From Sialis fuliginosa (taxonomy: Eukaryota > Arthropoda > Insecta > Megaloptera > Sialidae): a stretch of 64,000 nt of DNA. The stretch is from contig OY540809.1 of the NCBI GenBank assembly GCA_961205875.1, positions 16,194,267-16,258,266 on the forward strand, read 5' to 3'. This document shows, piece by piece, positions 1-12,475 of the stretch. The stretch's first letter is position 1, and every line of letters starts with the position of its first letter. The position numbers were made by a program, and so were the translations under genes. The notes under the pieces are model-generated. The model was not told where the DNA came from. It saw only the letters and a program-made list of their open reading frames with translations, and did no database searches.

Positions 1-49
1 ATAATTATTCAGAGTAGGTTTTTGGGTATTATTTTTTAAATATTTTTGG

Positions 50-270
50 TTCTATGAAACAATTGAATTGGTTTAAAATATAAAGAAAACTCAACAATAA
101 GATTTTAGTGTTACCATTTGCCAAAGAATTGAAAAATTTTACTTTTTTATGGTGGGAATCGATTATATAGGTCTGTGAAAACACATACAAATAGTTGTAC
201 AAAAATAAAGGTTTTACAAAAACTTTTATTGTTAATCAAAGACAAGCATAATTCCAGTATTAACAGTTTA
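50..270 (+). repeat. Single arm of the 2.1-3.0 kb foldback family
   Basis: It matches the right arm at 2710-2880: tctatgaaacaattgaattg, cgattatat, acacatacaaata, tacaaaaacttttattgt, aaagacaagcat. Confidence 0.7.
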
Positions 271-1200
271 ATAAAACGAAAACAATTGTTGATATCAGGT
301 CCTAATTTTCAGTGAATGTTCTGTACTACAGAATGTTTATTTTTCAGAGGTATCAACTTAAAAGACGGTAAACTTTATTAATTATTACAGCTTAAAAAAA
401 AGTGTGTTTTCAGCCATTTTAATCAGCGTAGCGGATAAACAAATGATTTTTAAAATTTTTTTCAAAATGAAGGTTGTAAGAAATTTTGTAACGAATAACT
501 TTTCTCTAAAACTTTTCTTTGTATAATACTTATTTAGACCGCTATTTAGCAAAAATCAGAAAATCTGATAAATTTGCAATTGAACCATGGTTAATTCCTG
601 TCGCGGACAAACAAAATCGGAACAAACATAGGGTATTATTCTACACCACTTTTGTAATATATCCTGTAAGTATTAAAACTGTACGCAAAAATAATCTGTT
701 TTAGTCTCCACAGCCAGGACTACATATATCTCCGCGTGCGCTGCGTAAATAGAAATAGCTAGCGATAAGTGAAAACAATGAATAATAGATTTATTACAGA
801 TTAAATTTATATTCCCAGGTAACACCGGGTCCAGTACGTTAGTGTGTATATTCCATAATATGATGTGGAAATATTATTTTTCAAATAACGTTATATTTTG
901 AACAAGTGTGCGCTCGTATTTCAAGTTTGAAATGAATTGAAGATGTTTTACATTAAAACAATCGTGTCGGCTAGTCGCTCTTTCTCTAATTGATTCAGAT
1001 ACCTATGGCGCTGTTTTTGTTTCTCCACTCGACAACTTAATTTGAGTTCATTCCAAGGCGTACTGCAATCAGCAATGATAATACTTTATTTGTTTTACTC
1101 ACTAGTAGACATTTGAATAATACTCGATGTTGAATTGTTTCGTGATTTTGTATAAGTATTAAATATTAAATCGCTATTCGTTCTATTTTTAACATATCTA
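271..1200. other. AT-rich stretch, nothing recognised
   Basis: No gene or clear repeat boundary seen. A 61-codon open frame at 519-704 has no coding features I recognise. Confidence 0.5.
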
Positions 1201-1204
1201 CATA

Positions 1205-1443
1205 TATATATTATAAAACGCAACGTCTATCTGTCCGTTAGTGCGATTATAAGCAGTGACGATAATAGTAATTCAAGTAGGAGAAATACGCTGCCTAAAC
1301 CGTTAAATATATAACAATATAATGTACTAGTAAGGAATTGTGTAGAATAAAAAAATCTAAAATAATTCAACTATATTTTTCAAAAATCCTAAACAATAAT
1401 TCCGTAGTTAACGCGAGCGAACCCGATGGATGGCACAGCTAGT
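1205..1443 (-). repeat. SINE-like repeat B, partial
   Basis: It reads in reverse to the copy at 23.6 kb and matches 35203-35602 (gtctatctgtccgttagtgc; agcagtgacgataatagta; ggcacagctag). The middle is deleted. Confidence 0.65.
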
Positions 1444-1555
1444 TTAAAATAAGTATGGACCATAATTTTCTGGTTTTTAATTTAAAAAATATGAAATTTC
1501 TTCTTTAACATAAAAAATGCGAAAGTAACTCTATTTGTTTATTACCTTGTCACAA

Positions 1556-1690
1556 CTAACCCACTAAAATGATCTTGCTGAAATTTGGCAGGGAGATAGC
1601 TTGCATCCTGAGGAAGGATAGGCTACTTAATTTGTATAAAAAAAATCAAATCCAAATTCTACGCGGATGAAAGTTCTTTATATTTTCGCG
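1556..1690 (-). repeat. SINE-like repeat A, fragment
   Basis: It carries gatcttgctgaaatttggc, gggagatagcttgcatcctg and acgcggatgaa, the reverse of copies at 14948 and 34813. Confidence 0.65.
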
Positions 1691-2088
1691 AGTCCCTTGT
1701 TTATTTTTGATATTTCTCTGAATGTAAAACACCTAATATTATTAAAACAAATAAATAAACAAATATTATTTAAGTGCTGTTTGCAATAAACAGTGGAAGA
1801 CATCTAGTTTACTTTAACAGTTAGTATTTGATGGATAAATATAGACTCTCACAATATTATTTAATAAATATTAAACCATATCACTTCAAAGAGTACATAA
1901 TATATATACATAGGTACAAAACACAAATATTAAAAGAATTAATATTTGATACAAATTGTGCCAACAAAGAATCATACATACATTTTTTTATTGGTGAATA
2001 TAGAAATTTTAATATTGAAAATTCTGCTTTCTAGAAAAGTATTTCACTAATTAATCAAATTCAGAAGACAATTCATATAACATAAAAT

Positions 2089-3028
2089 AAAGGACCCCGC
2101 AAAATCCTTATGAGAAACGACTCTCAGTCATACTCTTTGAAACTTTGGATTTTGATAATACTTGCGATGAATAGATCAAAAGTCTCAATGGGCACTATGT
2201 CCTAAAAACTCAAACTTTTAAGATATAGCCCTCTGAAGTTGGGAATAATGCTTGTCTTTAATTTACAATAAAAGTTTTTGTAGAACCTTTATTTTTGTAC
2301 AATTGTTTGTATGTATTCCCAAAAAGTCAATTTTTCAATTCTTTGGCAAATGGTAGCACTTAAATCTTATTGTTATGTTTTTTATTATTATAAACCAATT
2401 CAATTACATTTTTGTGAAAATTGTGTAGTGTGTAATATACCTCAAATAACTCAAAAACTATTGAACTGATTTTAGTGCGATTTTCACAAACAAAACCTTT
2501 AATATTATTTAAGGTATTTTACATACAACACAATTTTCATAAAAATTGATTTTTGTACAGTTAATTAACTCTACCTAAATAAAAGTAAGCTTATTTTTAT
2601 ATCTTTTATATTACCGCTAATATCGAAAACAACTGAACCGATTCTAGTGCAGTATTTACCAATAGATAAATAATTTTTCTAAGCTATTATTATTATTATT
2701 TTATTGCAAGTTCTATGAAACAATTGAATTGGTTTATAATAAAAAAATGAAAAAGTTGAATTTTTATGGTGCCTATCGATTATATGTTATAAGTCTTTGG
2801 GAACACATACAAATAATTGTGTAAAAATAAAGGTTCTACAAAAACTTTTATTGTAAATTAAAGACAAGCATGATTCCCAACTTTAGAAGGCTATATCATA
2901 AAATTTTGAGTTTTTAGGACTTAATGTCCATTGAGATTTTTGATCCACCCATCAAGGACTATCTGAATCCAAAATTTCTAAGAGTTTGACCTAGAGCCGT
3001 TTCCCATAAGGATTCTGCGAGGTCCTTT
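2089..3028. mobile_element. Large foldback element, arms about 330 bp
   Basis: The left end aaaggaccccgcaaaatcct pairs with the right end ggattctgcgaggtccttt, and the arms continue through aaagacaagcatgattccc and aaccaattcaatt words. A single-arm copy lies at 50-270. Confidence 0.8.
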
Positions 3029-3590
3029 CAACAAATATTGTAATTGAGTAGTTATAATATTTTTTTTATTTTACAAAATTTAACATATCGATGCGACAGA
3101 GATTACGTTTCGATATAATATATCTAAGAGTTTCTAATTTGTATTTCAGTAATACGAGCATTCCTCGAACTAACACATTTTTTCACTTCCAATAATTCTG
3201 TAAACATATGACGCAGAATAACAAAACCCAGAGCCCACTATAACGATATCTACGATGTATATTTGTGTTAAATACAATATGTTGTCGCAGGTAACTGCGA
3301 TCGTACATACCCCGTAAAATCAAAGCAGAACGCCCGTCGCCGCCATGTTTGTATTTGTGACGTCACCGCGTCCAAGGCGAAATATTATTATACGTATTTA
3401 TGTTATGCAATCATGCCATTTCTCATTACATGTACAACATATATATAGAAACTTACTAACATGTAAAATATCCGTTTGAAATTCTTATAAAAAATATACA
3501 GAAAAACATCGCAAATCTGAACTAGGGTTCTTTTAAAACTTTTTTTCAAGTATAAGGTCCAAGAACACTGTAAAAAATTACTTTTGAAGA

Positions 3591-3700
3591 ACCTTGAAGA
3601 TGTCCACTACAATGTGCGATGAAACGTTGGACAATATAATGGCCACAAAGAACTCAGAAGCCAAGATTCATCTCAAAATCACAGCTAAAGCCATAATACA
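3591..3700 (+). repeat. Ribozyme-like hairpin family, fragment
   Basis: Holds CTTGAAGA (3593-3600), a short helix and GAAACGTTGG (from 3621), then gaagccaagattcatctcaa as in the copy at 44.9 kb. Confidence 0.5.
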
Positions 3701-4214
3701 TTAATTTCGACTAATTTGATATTGCAAATATGTTGTAAATTTTACCAAGACTATATTTCGAAGAAAATGATGGTTATATGTGTGCAAATATATAAAAACA
3801 TATCCGTTTTCAACATTAAAATTCGATAATAAGAGGAAATTTCGTATGTATATACGTTTTACGTCATTTATTTGCATATCGAAAGAAAAATAACATACTA
3901 TGTATGTAGGTTGGAGGATGCATGAAAAATATTAAATCAATAACAAATATGTCATTTTACAATATAGTAGAGCCGCGACTTCCGTTAACATCGAATATAA
4001 GATTTTTTATTCTTTCATAATATTTTTTATTCATCTATATATTTATTAATATTATGTCCAGTATTATAGTCGAAACTGCGGATAAATCAAAATCTTCTGT
4101 AATTGAAAGAAAATGTCCATACCCTTGTCAGGCCCTAAAAGCTATATTACTCGAACTCATTACGGTTCCCCTGGGAGTTATTTTCAATACATTTTTACAC
4201 ATTTTAACTCTGTT

Positions 4215-4547
4215 ATGCCCGGTATTATAGAGAATTTGCTTAAGTGCAAATTATCTTCCAGCTAACGCTAACTGCTAGGTATTAAATAAAAATGATAATA
4301 CACTCACAGATGTAGCGAATAAAATCCTAGATATGATAATCTTCACGCATGCACCATAAGTACAATCAGCGACTTAAAATAAGTGCTGCCAAGTGTATCT
4401 CATAAAATGTATAGCATTTATATAACTATACATTTACTACCACTGCTTTAAAATATCGAGCAATTTTATGATAATACCAAGCAGATAGCGTTAGCTGGAA
4501 GCTAATTTGCATTCGCACTCATGCAATTTCTTTATAATACCGGGCAT
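4215..4547. mobile_element. MITE with atgcccggtattata ends
   Basis: Ends atgcccggtattatag and taataccgggcat. Subterminal cttccagctaacgctaactg is repeated inverted (cagatagcgttagctggaag). A half copy lies at 39115-39195. The end sequence relates it to the 36.1 kb MITE. Confidence 0.8.
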
Positions 4548-4998
4548 GCTGATTTGTAAACAGGGGTATTAATTATGTGATATTATAGAATAGTTTTTTT
4601 TTGTTTTTTAGAACAGTGGTACTTAACTAAAATACATATACATCATATATTATGTCATCACTGTTTTAATACCATACTTACCGCGTATACGCTAAAAATG
4701 GAACTGTTATAAAAAAGGTTTTTGGATATTTTTATACATTTTTTCAATTATTTCTTAAAAATATAAAAATTCCGAATTTTCATCAAATTCTTACAATCGA
4801 TTCCCAAGTTTCTACAAAATATACAAACCACAAGCCTGAATATTATCCAAAACGTGATTTTAGCAAACATCTCTACCCAAAAATACAGGCAGTAGCACCT
4901 TTCAATCATCCGCGTGACATTTTAGAACAAAATTCCGACAAGAATTTCCATGAATGAAGAATTTCTAGGACGACAACGGTATATACGTGATGCGAATA

Positions 4999-5062
4999 AT
5001 GTGTGTGTGTGTGTGTGTGTGTGTGTGGCGTGGGTGTGTGTGTGTGGCGTGGGTGTGTGTGC
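4999..5062. repeat. GT microsatellite with ggcgtgg interruptions
   Basis: A run of gt dinucleotides interrupted twice by ggcgtgggt. It creates a spurious valine/cysteine-rich open frame. Confidence 0.95.
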
Positions 5063-5386
5063 GACTCACGTCTGTCTGTGTGTTTGTTTATTTAAATTGA
5101 TTGGGGGATTAGCGAGATCGGATCTAGACACGTTTGTTCAGACCATCGAATCTCGGTCCTCAGGTGATTATGGATTCGTTAAATTATGATCCCCAAGGAA
5201 TAAATGTCGGTTAGGTTTTTGTATATTCTAATTGATGTCGTTCTTGTATATTGTAATTTTATATACATATGTATATTTATATTTATTGAATTTATGCTGA
5301 TATTCATATAAAATAATAAAATACACAGGTAAAAAATTCACGTGGGCCGAGAAATCCTTGCTTTATTTAAATAATGTAAGAATATA

Positions 5387-5470
5387 TTCTTAATCCAACT
5401 ATGTTTTTTTCCCTTAAATATTATATTGTCCGTCGAACACAATACACAGTTGGATTAATTAAGAGTATAC
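5387..5470. repeat. Small inverted repeat
   Basis: ttcttaatccaactatg is matched in reverse by cagttggattaattaagag, an 80-bp foldback. Confidence 0.55.
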
Positions 5471-5664
5471 AGTAGAGCAGAAACGGATATTTACCCTTGT
5501 CAATTTTTATATTTTCGAATTATTTATTTATTTAAAAAAAAATGTTTTAGATAAATACTGTCGAGTATGTTATTATCTATAACTTATTCTCCATACATTT
5601 TTTACAACATTTCTGATTTAGCCAGAAAGAATTTTTATAAATAATTAATTAGAATCACCCACAC

Positions 5665-5775
5665 TCTTCACTCTCAGTATTACGTATAAGAAAGTCCCAT
5701 GGTACCTATGACAAACACGAACACTGTTTGATCTCTGTAATACGTATAAGAAAATCCCATGATACTCATGGTAGA
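5665..5775. repeat. Short tandem duplication, about 63-bp period
   Basis: tacgtataagaaagtcccat occurs twice (from 5681 and 5744) with slight change. A related word occurs near 40540. Confidence 0.6.
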
Positions 5776-6019
5776 TAATTCTTCTCCGTTATGAACCATT
5801 TGAAATATAATTTATATAAAATTATAAAAATATAAAATTATTTTCAAATTAAATTGTTTATTACAATTTTTAGCCTGACCATTTTTTTGTAATTCGCACT
5901 GTTTCAAAAATTCAAAAATTGACCGTATCCGGTTGAAATATCGTTTTCAAAAATAGGAGGTTTTCTTCCCAGACAACAATTAATCTTAAATATAAAATTT
6001 CACCCTTCTACGATTTGTT

Positions 6020-6180
6020 GTATTTGAGTTTCAGAGCTTACAGACAGACAGACACACAGATATCATGGCGAAAATAGCACGAATCGATTCAAGGAAGGTC
6101 AAAATTGATAATTCAATCAAAATCCGGATTTCGAAAAAAAAAAACATTTATATTCATACGTATAAGGAAGTAAAAAAAGA
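6020..6180 (+). repeat. Short retroelement tail with A run
   Basis: Contains cagacagacagacacaca, atatcatggcgaaaatagc and a run of A near 6137, typical of the 3' tail of a SINE or LINE. Confidence 0.45.
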
Positions 6181-6784
6181 CGTAACATGTGTCGTTCTTG
6201 AGATATTTTGAAAATATAGTTATTTTGGGATGCTACCCCTCTTCTTACACACGATTTTGATGTTTTTAAATGGGTTTACAAAACACTTCTCTAAAAAAAA
6301 TATAATAGATGATTAAGTATTTATTTGCTTGTTTTTGAACAGTATATTTATAATAAAAACATTATTTTATTACTCGAGACGCATTAACAGTGGACTCGAC
6401 TAAGTATGTACACACAATTATCGGTTGAACTTCAAAAAGAAATGTTATCTGTTAGAGATACATATATATTGTAGTTGGTGTGTTATCAGTGAGTCAACTG
6501 AGAAACTAGAAAAGCTAGTAAACAAGTTCAAAGTTTATTGCATAATTGTATTATTGATAGGTGTCGGAGACAGTCGAGTGAGTCTCTTAGGTGCATTGTT
6601 CACTATAACCACTGATAACTCTGTTTGCTTAACTTAACTCTGGACTTTTCCATGAGAAACATACATAAAATAAAATTATATGTATGTAGATATGTTTAAT
6701 TTTTTTTTTATAAAAATTTTCCATATACAAAATTTTATGGAATATTTGATAAAAAATAGACAAATGAATGCTCTACAAAAAATT

Positions 6785-7060
6785 TTTATAAATTTTTCAC
6801 GTAGCATGTGTTGTTCTGGAGATATTTAAAAAAAAACTGTTTTAGGATGTCACCTCTCCCACTTACACAAAATTTTTATGATGTTTAGATGGACCGTCAT
6901 CAAGTCAGATCCAACCAACCAAGTTTATGCGTGTGACAAGAATTCAGGGGACAGACAGACAAACAGATACACACATAAACAGATAGACACGGAACAAAAA
7001 GTTTTTGTCTTGATCTGAAACGGAAAGATCAAGTAAACATTTTGAAATCGGAGAACATTT
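6785..7060 (+). repeat. LINE-tail-like repeat
   Basis: Contains tcaagtcagatccaaccaac, gtgtgacaagaattcagggg, a (cagacagac) stretch and gatctgaaacgg. Related copies are at 6180-6300, 43020-43175 and 44225-44560. Confidence 0.6.
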
Positions 7061-7554
7061 TTTTTATTTTAAAATGATCACAAAGTTTTTCGTATCTTCG
7101 ATATGGCGAAGAAGAAAAATATACACAAATGATGCTATCAGAACTCAAAACGACTAAATCCAATTTTTGCAATATTTGTACTTAAATAATTCGGATAAAA
7201 ATTTTATTAAAATATACCTCTAAAACTGCACAAATAGCATTTATAGTTTCATTTTTTAGTCATTTTACTAAAGTACGTGTAACAACAATACAACTGGCTA
7301 TAAATTTTTGATGACAAGTATTAGGACATATATTTGTATTAACTTTTTATCCTATTTTTAATTATAGAATATAAACTTATTTTGTGTCATTTGAAGCATC
7401 CGTATTAAATAAAATTCTGCAGTACTTTATTTTTTCGATATTTCTCGAAAACGGTTGATCTTATGATAAATGAACAAAGTGTATTTTTGTGTATTTTGTG
7501 TCATATAATCTTCTACAAGTACCCAACTCAGGAAAAAATTAAAGAACAAAAAAA

Positions 7555-8265
7555 TACTTGATAAAAATCGCGGGCCTATTGGCCCCATACACCCCTGGTC
7601 TAAATTAGTATTGTTTAATATTGCAAATTGATAACATTTATTCAGTACCGGCTTTAGAGGAGGGGGCAAACCAGGGTGACCGCCCGGGGCGCCAGGCCAG
7701 GTGGGGCGGCGCACAATTAAGCATAAGTACCTAATTTTCGAGTAAACTTTTTTTTTACTTTAAATTTTTTGTCGATCTGTTAAACCCGATTAAGCAAAAT
7801 CCTTATTCAGCAACCCAGAAAACCTTTAATAAGGTATTAACTAATCAACTTATTTGTTAATTTATCAATTTTAATTTGTTGATAATAGGGGAAAGAGGTC
7901 TCGACGGTCTTAGGGCATTTGATAGTCTTAAAGTTAATGATGTAAGCTATATTTAAGGATCGCGCCAAGCTGAGGTATGAATTATTCAAGTTATTTGTTA
8001 ATTTATCAATTTTAATTGACATTTTCGGTGATTTTTTAATAGGCCGGCTCTGCATTTATTAATATTAAACCCTGTATCAACAATGGTTTCTCTAGATATT
8101 AAATAAACACTAATTTTTGGTAAAATTTTAGGAAGACTGTAGCTCCCTTACGAAGAATTTCCGGACACAGATTTACATAAAGATTTTTGCTTAGAATTAC
8201 ATCCTCGATTTACTGTTAATTTTTTTTTACACTTGTTGTAAATCACCTTGTATATTAATTTTCTC
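7555..8265 (+). repeat. Dispersed repeat split by a hAT MITE
   Basis: Parts 7555-7642 and 8053-8265 match the continuous copy at 33210-33500 and the reversed copy at 37170-37430. Shared words include ggccccatacacc, tctaaatta and ctagatattaaata. Nature unknown. Confidence 0.7.
7643..8052. mobile_element. hAT-like MITE, 8-bp TSD catttatt, inserted in another repeat
   Basis: Ends are CAGTACCGGC and its worn reverse GCCGGCTCTG, with exact duplications catttatt at 7635-7642 and 8053-8060. The left part is unusually GC-rich. It splits a repeat whose unbroken copies are at 33210-33500 and 37170-37430, so the empty site can be read directly. Confidence 0.85.
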
Positions 8266-8644
8266 AACTTACAAGTGTTTTATAAACAGAGGTACTTGTG
8301 TACGAGCGACCCCCGCTGAGGACTCACAAGAGCAGCACACCCGGTACCACCCCCTCCCGCTGTGACGTGTCTATTATGTGTGATTTATACACCTAGTGCA
8401 CTTTTATCACACACGCGCACTCGCATTTCGATTTGATTGATGCTGAACTCTGCCCGAAAATAAATACTGATGCGTTTTGTAATTTAGATGTATCATGATT
8501 ATAACATAAATACATTGTTTTATGGCTGCTGTTGGTAGGTAATATAATGCACTGGTTTACCTACAATAAATATTTGTTTTCAGTTTGCATAAATTATTAT
8601 TATAAAAATATCGATAAGAAAATTTATTTTTTTGTATCAATTTT

Positions 8645-9165
8645 AAAGCTCCCAACTACGGCTGTAATAATTTTTTTTTATTAAATCTAATGAATCACTT
8701 TTGTAGACCGAACATTTTTCTTCAATTTGCTTTTTTGTATTGATATACAACCATTTTTGATTGATTTATTTGGAATCAAAAAATCTACACTTATAATTAG
8801 GAAGCATTTTATGATAGTAAAAAAAAATTATCAAATTTGAGAACCCCATGGGCCGAAATATTTTTTTTTATCGAATCAATTGAATAGTTTTTGTTTTCTC
8901 TTTAATTTCCTTTTTTTGTATCGCTGTATGGCCATTTTTAATTGAGTTATTTGCGATCAAAAAATCTACACTTTTAACTGTCAACGCCTATAATTAAGAA
9001 GCATTTAATTACAAAAGAATTTATTAATTTTGAGAGCCCCAAGGGCTGTAATAATTTTTTTTTATTAAATCTAATTTTCTTCTTTTTTCAATTAGCTTTT
9101 TCTTGTATTACTGTACGACCGTTATTGATTGAGTTATTTGCGATTAAAGAAAAAACACTATATTG
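8645..9165. repeat. Three tandem units of about 195 bp
   Basis: Units begin near 8647, 8840 and 9032 with a word like gagagccccaagggctgtaa followed by a T run. Each also carries ttgattgagttatttgcgat and aaaaatctacac. Units have diverged noticeably. Confidence 0.75.
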
Positions 9166-9169
9166 TTTT

Positions 9170-9770
9170 CGTTATAATTATATAAAACAACGAGTTACAG
9201 AAACCAAAAATCGATGAAGAGAAAATTGATGAGATACAAATTTCAAGGCTGTTATTGTCAACCTAGTTCATATAGACAACGACCACGAAAGCCCTAAAAA
9301 AAGATGCAAATTAAAAACCCAAGTTCACGCTTATTAAATTCAATCCACAACAAACTACCCCTCCTTCACTCATCGTTATTACATAAACAGCGGACCGAAT
9401 CTCGGTGTTATCAGCAGGTTGTTATCCGGGCAATCGTATTGTGAAGGGGGGAGGGGGGTACTCTCCCCCATCGCTCTTACACGCGTATTAACCATCTGTC
9501 TGTTCACATATCACCATACCCCGCTGTTGCGGTTGACCGGGGGCGCGGATCTATGATTGCCGATTGCCGCCACTTATTGCGCTGTTGATAGAGATCTGAC
9601 GTTAGCTACGCACCGTGTAAATTGTACATATGTGATTATTTGTCATGTATGGAGGTAATTGCTTGGGTCGGGATTGGGAATAACTCATTACAGGTGTCGG
9701 TATATATAAGTTAATAAAATAAACTCTTAATTTCTTTCGGTTATTCATATTAATTAAAAAGAGAAACAAT
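9170..9770. other. GC-balanced non-coding island
   Basis: 9360-9610 is markedly less AT-rich than its surroundings and free of the repeats named here. It includes a purine run gaaggggggagggggg. Possibly regulatory; no direct evidence. Confidence 0.3.
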
Positions 9771-9775
9771 AATAT

Positions 9776-10833
9776 AAGGTACTGGCACCAGTCCTGGATA
9801 TGACCCAAGTAATGGCTATTTTTAAATTAAATGTACTGAAATTGAAATATTTGTTGATATTTGATTACTACCATTTCTGAATATAAATCTATATACATTT
9901 AACTACCTTACAGCGTGATTTGATGACAATCGGCCAGTAGGTGTCAATGTGGTGGACATTTAAACTAATTATTAGTATAATTTATTTATTTATTATATTA
10001 TCACAGCAACTTTTATATTGTTTCAAATTTGACGATTATTTTTTTTATATATTTTGTGTCGTACTACTTATCATTTTGTAATCATTAGCAAGTGTCTATC
10101 ACTGCGTGCTCATTACTGGTATGTATTACTTTATCCATTACTGGAGAAAAAATATAAACAAAATAAAAGGTTATAATTTAAATAAAACAATGTTTGGTAA
10201 TTAAATTGATTAAATAAAGAGTTACTTGTTTTATTAGTAACTAACTAGTTTTATGAGCTCATGAGAATTACAAAAAAGGAGCCTGTCACTCACCAAGGTA
10301 TATAAAGACAAGGTAGTCTTATCAGCTCCTTGACCAATCAGCGTTGGCGCGGGAAATGGCGTCACTTGGGGGATGTATTCAAATGCTATAATAGAATATC
10401 AATTACAAAAAAAAATTTTTATTTATTCTTATTTTCGTATTTTTTTGATATTTTAACAACACATATAATCAAATATGTACAAATTCGACATTGAAAAATC
10501 ATAAAAAAGCTGTCAGAATCACATAACGTATTGCCAACTTAAGAATAGTTAAAAAGACGCTTGATTTTGCAATGTCGAATTTGTACTTATTTGATTGTAT
10601 GTGTTGTTAAAATAGCAAAAATACGAAAACAAGAATAAATAAAGGATTTTTTTGTAATTGATATTATATTATACATCTATAGCATTCTACATCTATAGTC
10701 ATTTCCCGCGCGGTCGATGATTGGTCAAGGAGCTGATGAGACTACATTGTCTTTATATACCTTGGTCAATCACAAAAACAGTAAACCATGCTCTTATAGC
10801 GGCCATAACTGGTGCCAGTACCTTAGTTGGAAT
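9776..10833. mobile_element. GGTACTGG family element carrying a nested foldback
   Basis: Ends are aaggtactggcaccagtcc and aactggtgccagtacctt. A foldback at 10293-10765 lies inside it, which explains its length relative to the 350-bp copy in DRC2 intron 4. Confidence 0.75.
10293..10765. mobile_element. Foldback element with promoter-like arms
   Basis: Its two arms are near-complementary over about 230 bp. Reading outward, each arm shows an E2F-like TTTCCCGCGC (10347-10356 on the minus strand; 10702-10711 on the plus), a CCAAT box (10334-10338; 10720-10724) and CTTTATATA (10299-10307; 10751-10759). The centre is AT-rich. Confidence 0.8.
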
Positions 10834-10984
10834 AAGAAAGATTCAAAATTGTTTCAGTTATAAATATGTAAAATAACGATTTCTTGGCCCAAGTCAAAGT
10901 TTTTGTATTGTATTTATCTGTATTTGCTTGTGGTAAGAAAATCACTTAACTGATTTAGATGGTGTTTTTAATAATAATATTACT

Positions 10985-11430
10985 TATATGTACAGTGACA
11001 TGCATAAGTGGTCATCTAGTTTTCATTGAAATTCGCTTATCACAAACTTAGTAGGTTTCTTCCATTTGATTATTATAATATTTAAATCATTTCTCCATGT
11101 ATTAAACAAAGACAGATATTTTGAAACCCATTTGCTAGATAAAGAAGTACTATTCGTTTATATTATTCATATATATTTGTGCGATTATTACTTATGTAAT
11201 CTATTGAAAATTGTATAAGTAAATTTTGTGGCAATAAATATTTGATATTCCGAATTTTAGTTTTTAAATATGTTAAACTTGATATAAAATTAATTAATGA
11301 TATCGACGTATATTTGTGTTTTTATTTAAAATGATGTTACTATATAAGATAACCGATAAAGTTTGTCTTTCTATTTTTAAATCTGTTGTAAGCGATTCTG
11401 ACCTATACGATGGCAGGCGACTTCTGATTC
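10985..11430 (+). repeat. Dispersed 440-bp repeat, copy 1
   Basis: Aligns along its length with 46745-47215 (tatcacaaacttagtagg, taatctattgaaaattgtat, ttgtggcaataaatatttga, ctgttgtaagcgattctgac). No inverted ends seen. Confidence 0.75.
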
Positions 11431-11882
11431 CCATACTTACATATTATATATTTTATTTAATAATATTAGTCGAAAGTTCAGAACTATGAATTATTTTCTT
11501 TCCAATTATTATAATAATAACTAAATACCCCCCACTCCTCACTAGATTCAACATTGAACTAAAAACCATACGTATTAAACTATCATATATTCAGAGGAAA
11601 AAAAATAAAACAATCAATTAATCGTCGACTTGAATTACTGAAAAGTAAACATTAATCATAATACACACTGATCGAATAAAAAGTGTGCTTTATGGTAGCC
11701 GTGATTAATTAGAGTGTAAACATGTGTGTGTGTGTGTGGGGGTAATGTATTATATAATAAACAAGGTACATTGTCAAACGTTGCAAAGCCAACACAAATT
11801 AACGTAATATTCTGCTCGTAACTAACTATACACAGTTACACAGGTCACTATAAATGATCAACTACATAACTTTAGTCTGAAA

Positions 11883-11910
11883 CTGATGAGAACTTCTTGT
11901 GAAGTCGAAA
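11883..11910 (+). ncRNA. Hammerhead ribozyme core (CTGATGA..GAAA)
   Basis: The canonical conserved bases are CTGATGA (11883-11889) and GAAA (11907-11910), separated by a helix II made by acttc/gaagt with loop ttgt. Helix III may form from the following ata..tat. A convincing helix I is not visible, so this copy may be truncated or decayed. Hammerheads occur in animal Penelope-like retroelements and small retrozyme-type repeats; which carrier this was is unknown. Confidence 0.5.
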
Positions 11911-11930
11911 TATAAAACGTATAAATTGAT

Positions 11931-12475
11931 TATGATGAAATTATAAAAAAAAACAACTTTAAATGTTGTTTAATAAATAATGTTGGTATGAAATGGGGCC
12001 CAAAATTATATTCTTCGTAGAGCCCCTAACGGCAATAGTGCACCACTACTTTGACAATGTTTGTACAAGTACAATTATATTATTTGATTAACAATTACAT
12101 ACAATACGAATCAGAAAGCCAACGTTTCATCACACGTTACAGTATAACAATAGACACGACAGTTCAACACGTACGTACATGATATGTAAGTGTGTTACAG
12201 GTACCTAATAATTTATAAATGTATTGCCGAGTTACCATATAACCGCTTTAAACCTCGCTAGATTATTCATGAGAACATCAATCTTGTCATAGCTCTCACT
12301 GTATGCACATGTCGACCAATCCGTAGATTGCATGTTAACTATATACCTATAACATATACCAATCGATAAAAATGTTCTGTGTCGACCTGTGTATGTGTGT
12401 GTGTGGATAGGTATCATATTTACCCCAGTTGTGAAGAAAAAATTACACACAAAAAAATACATTAAAATAATATCT
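11931..12475. other. Non-coding, mixed low-complexity
   Basis: Contains a short reversed relic of the GAAACGTTGG hairpin family near 12112-12140 and a gt stretch near 12390. No gene. Confidence 0.4.

Noticed and set aside
5001-5100. Z-DNA or regulatory role of the GT tract
   Set aside because: No supporting context; recorded as a microsatellite only.
4950-5189. Val/Cys-rich 79-codon frame
   Set aside because: Translation of the GT microsatellite.
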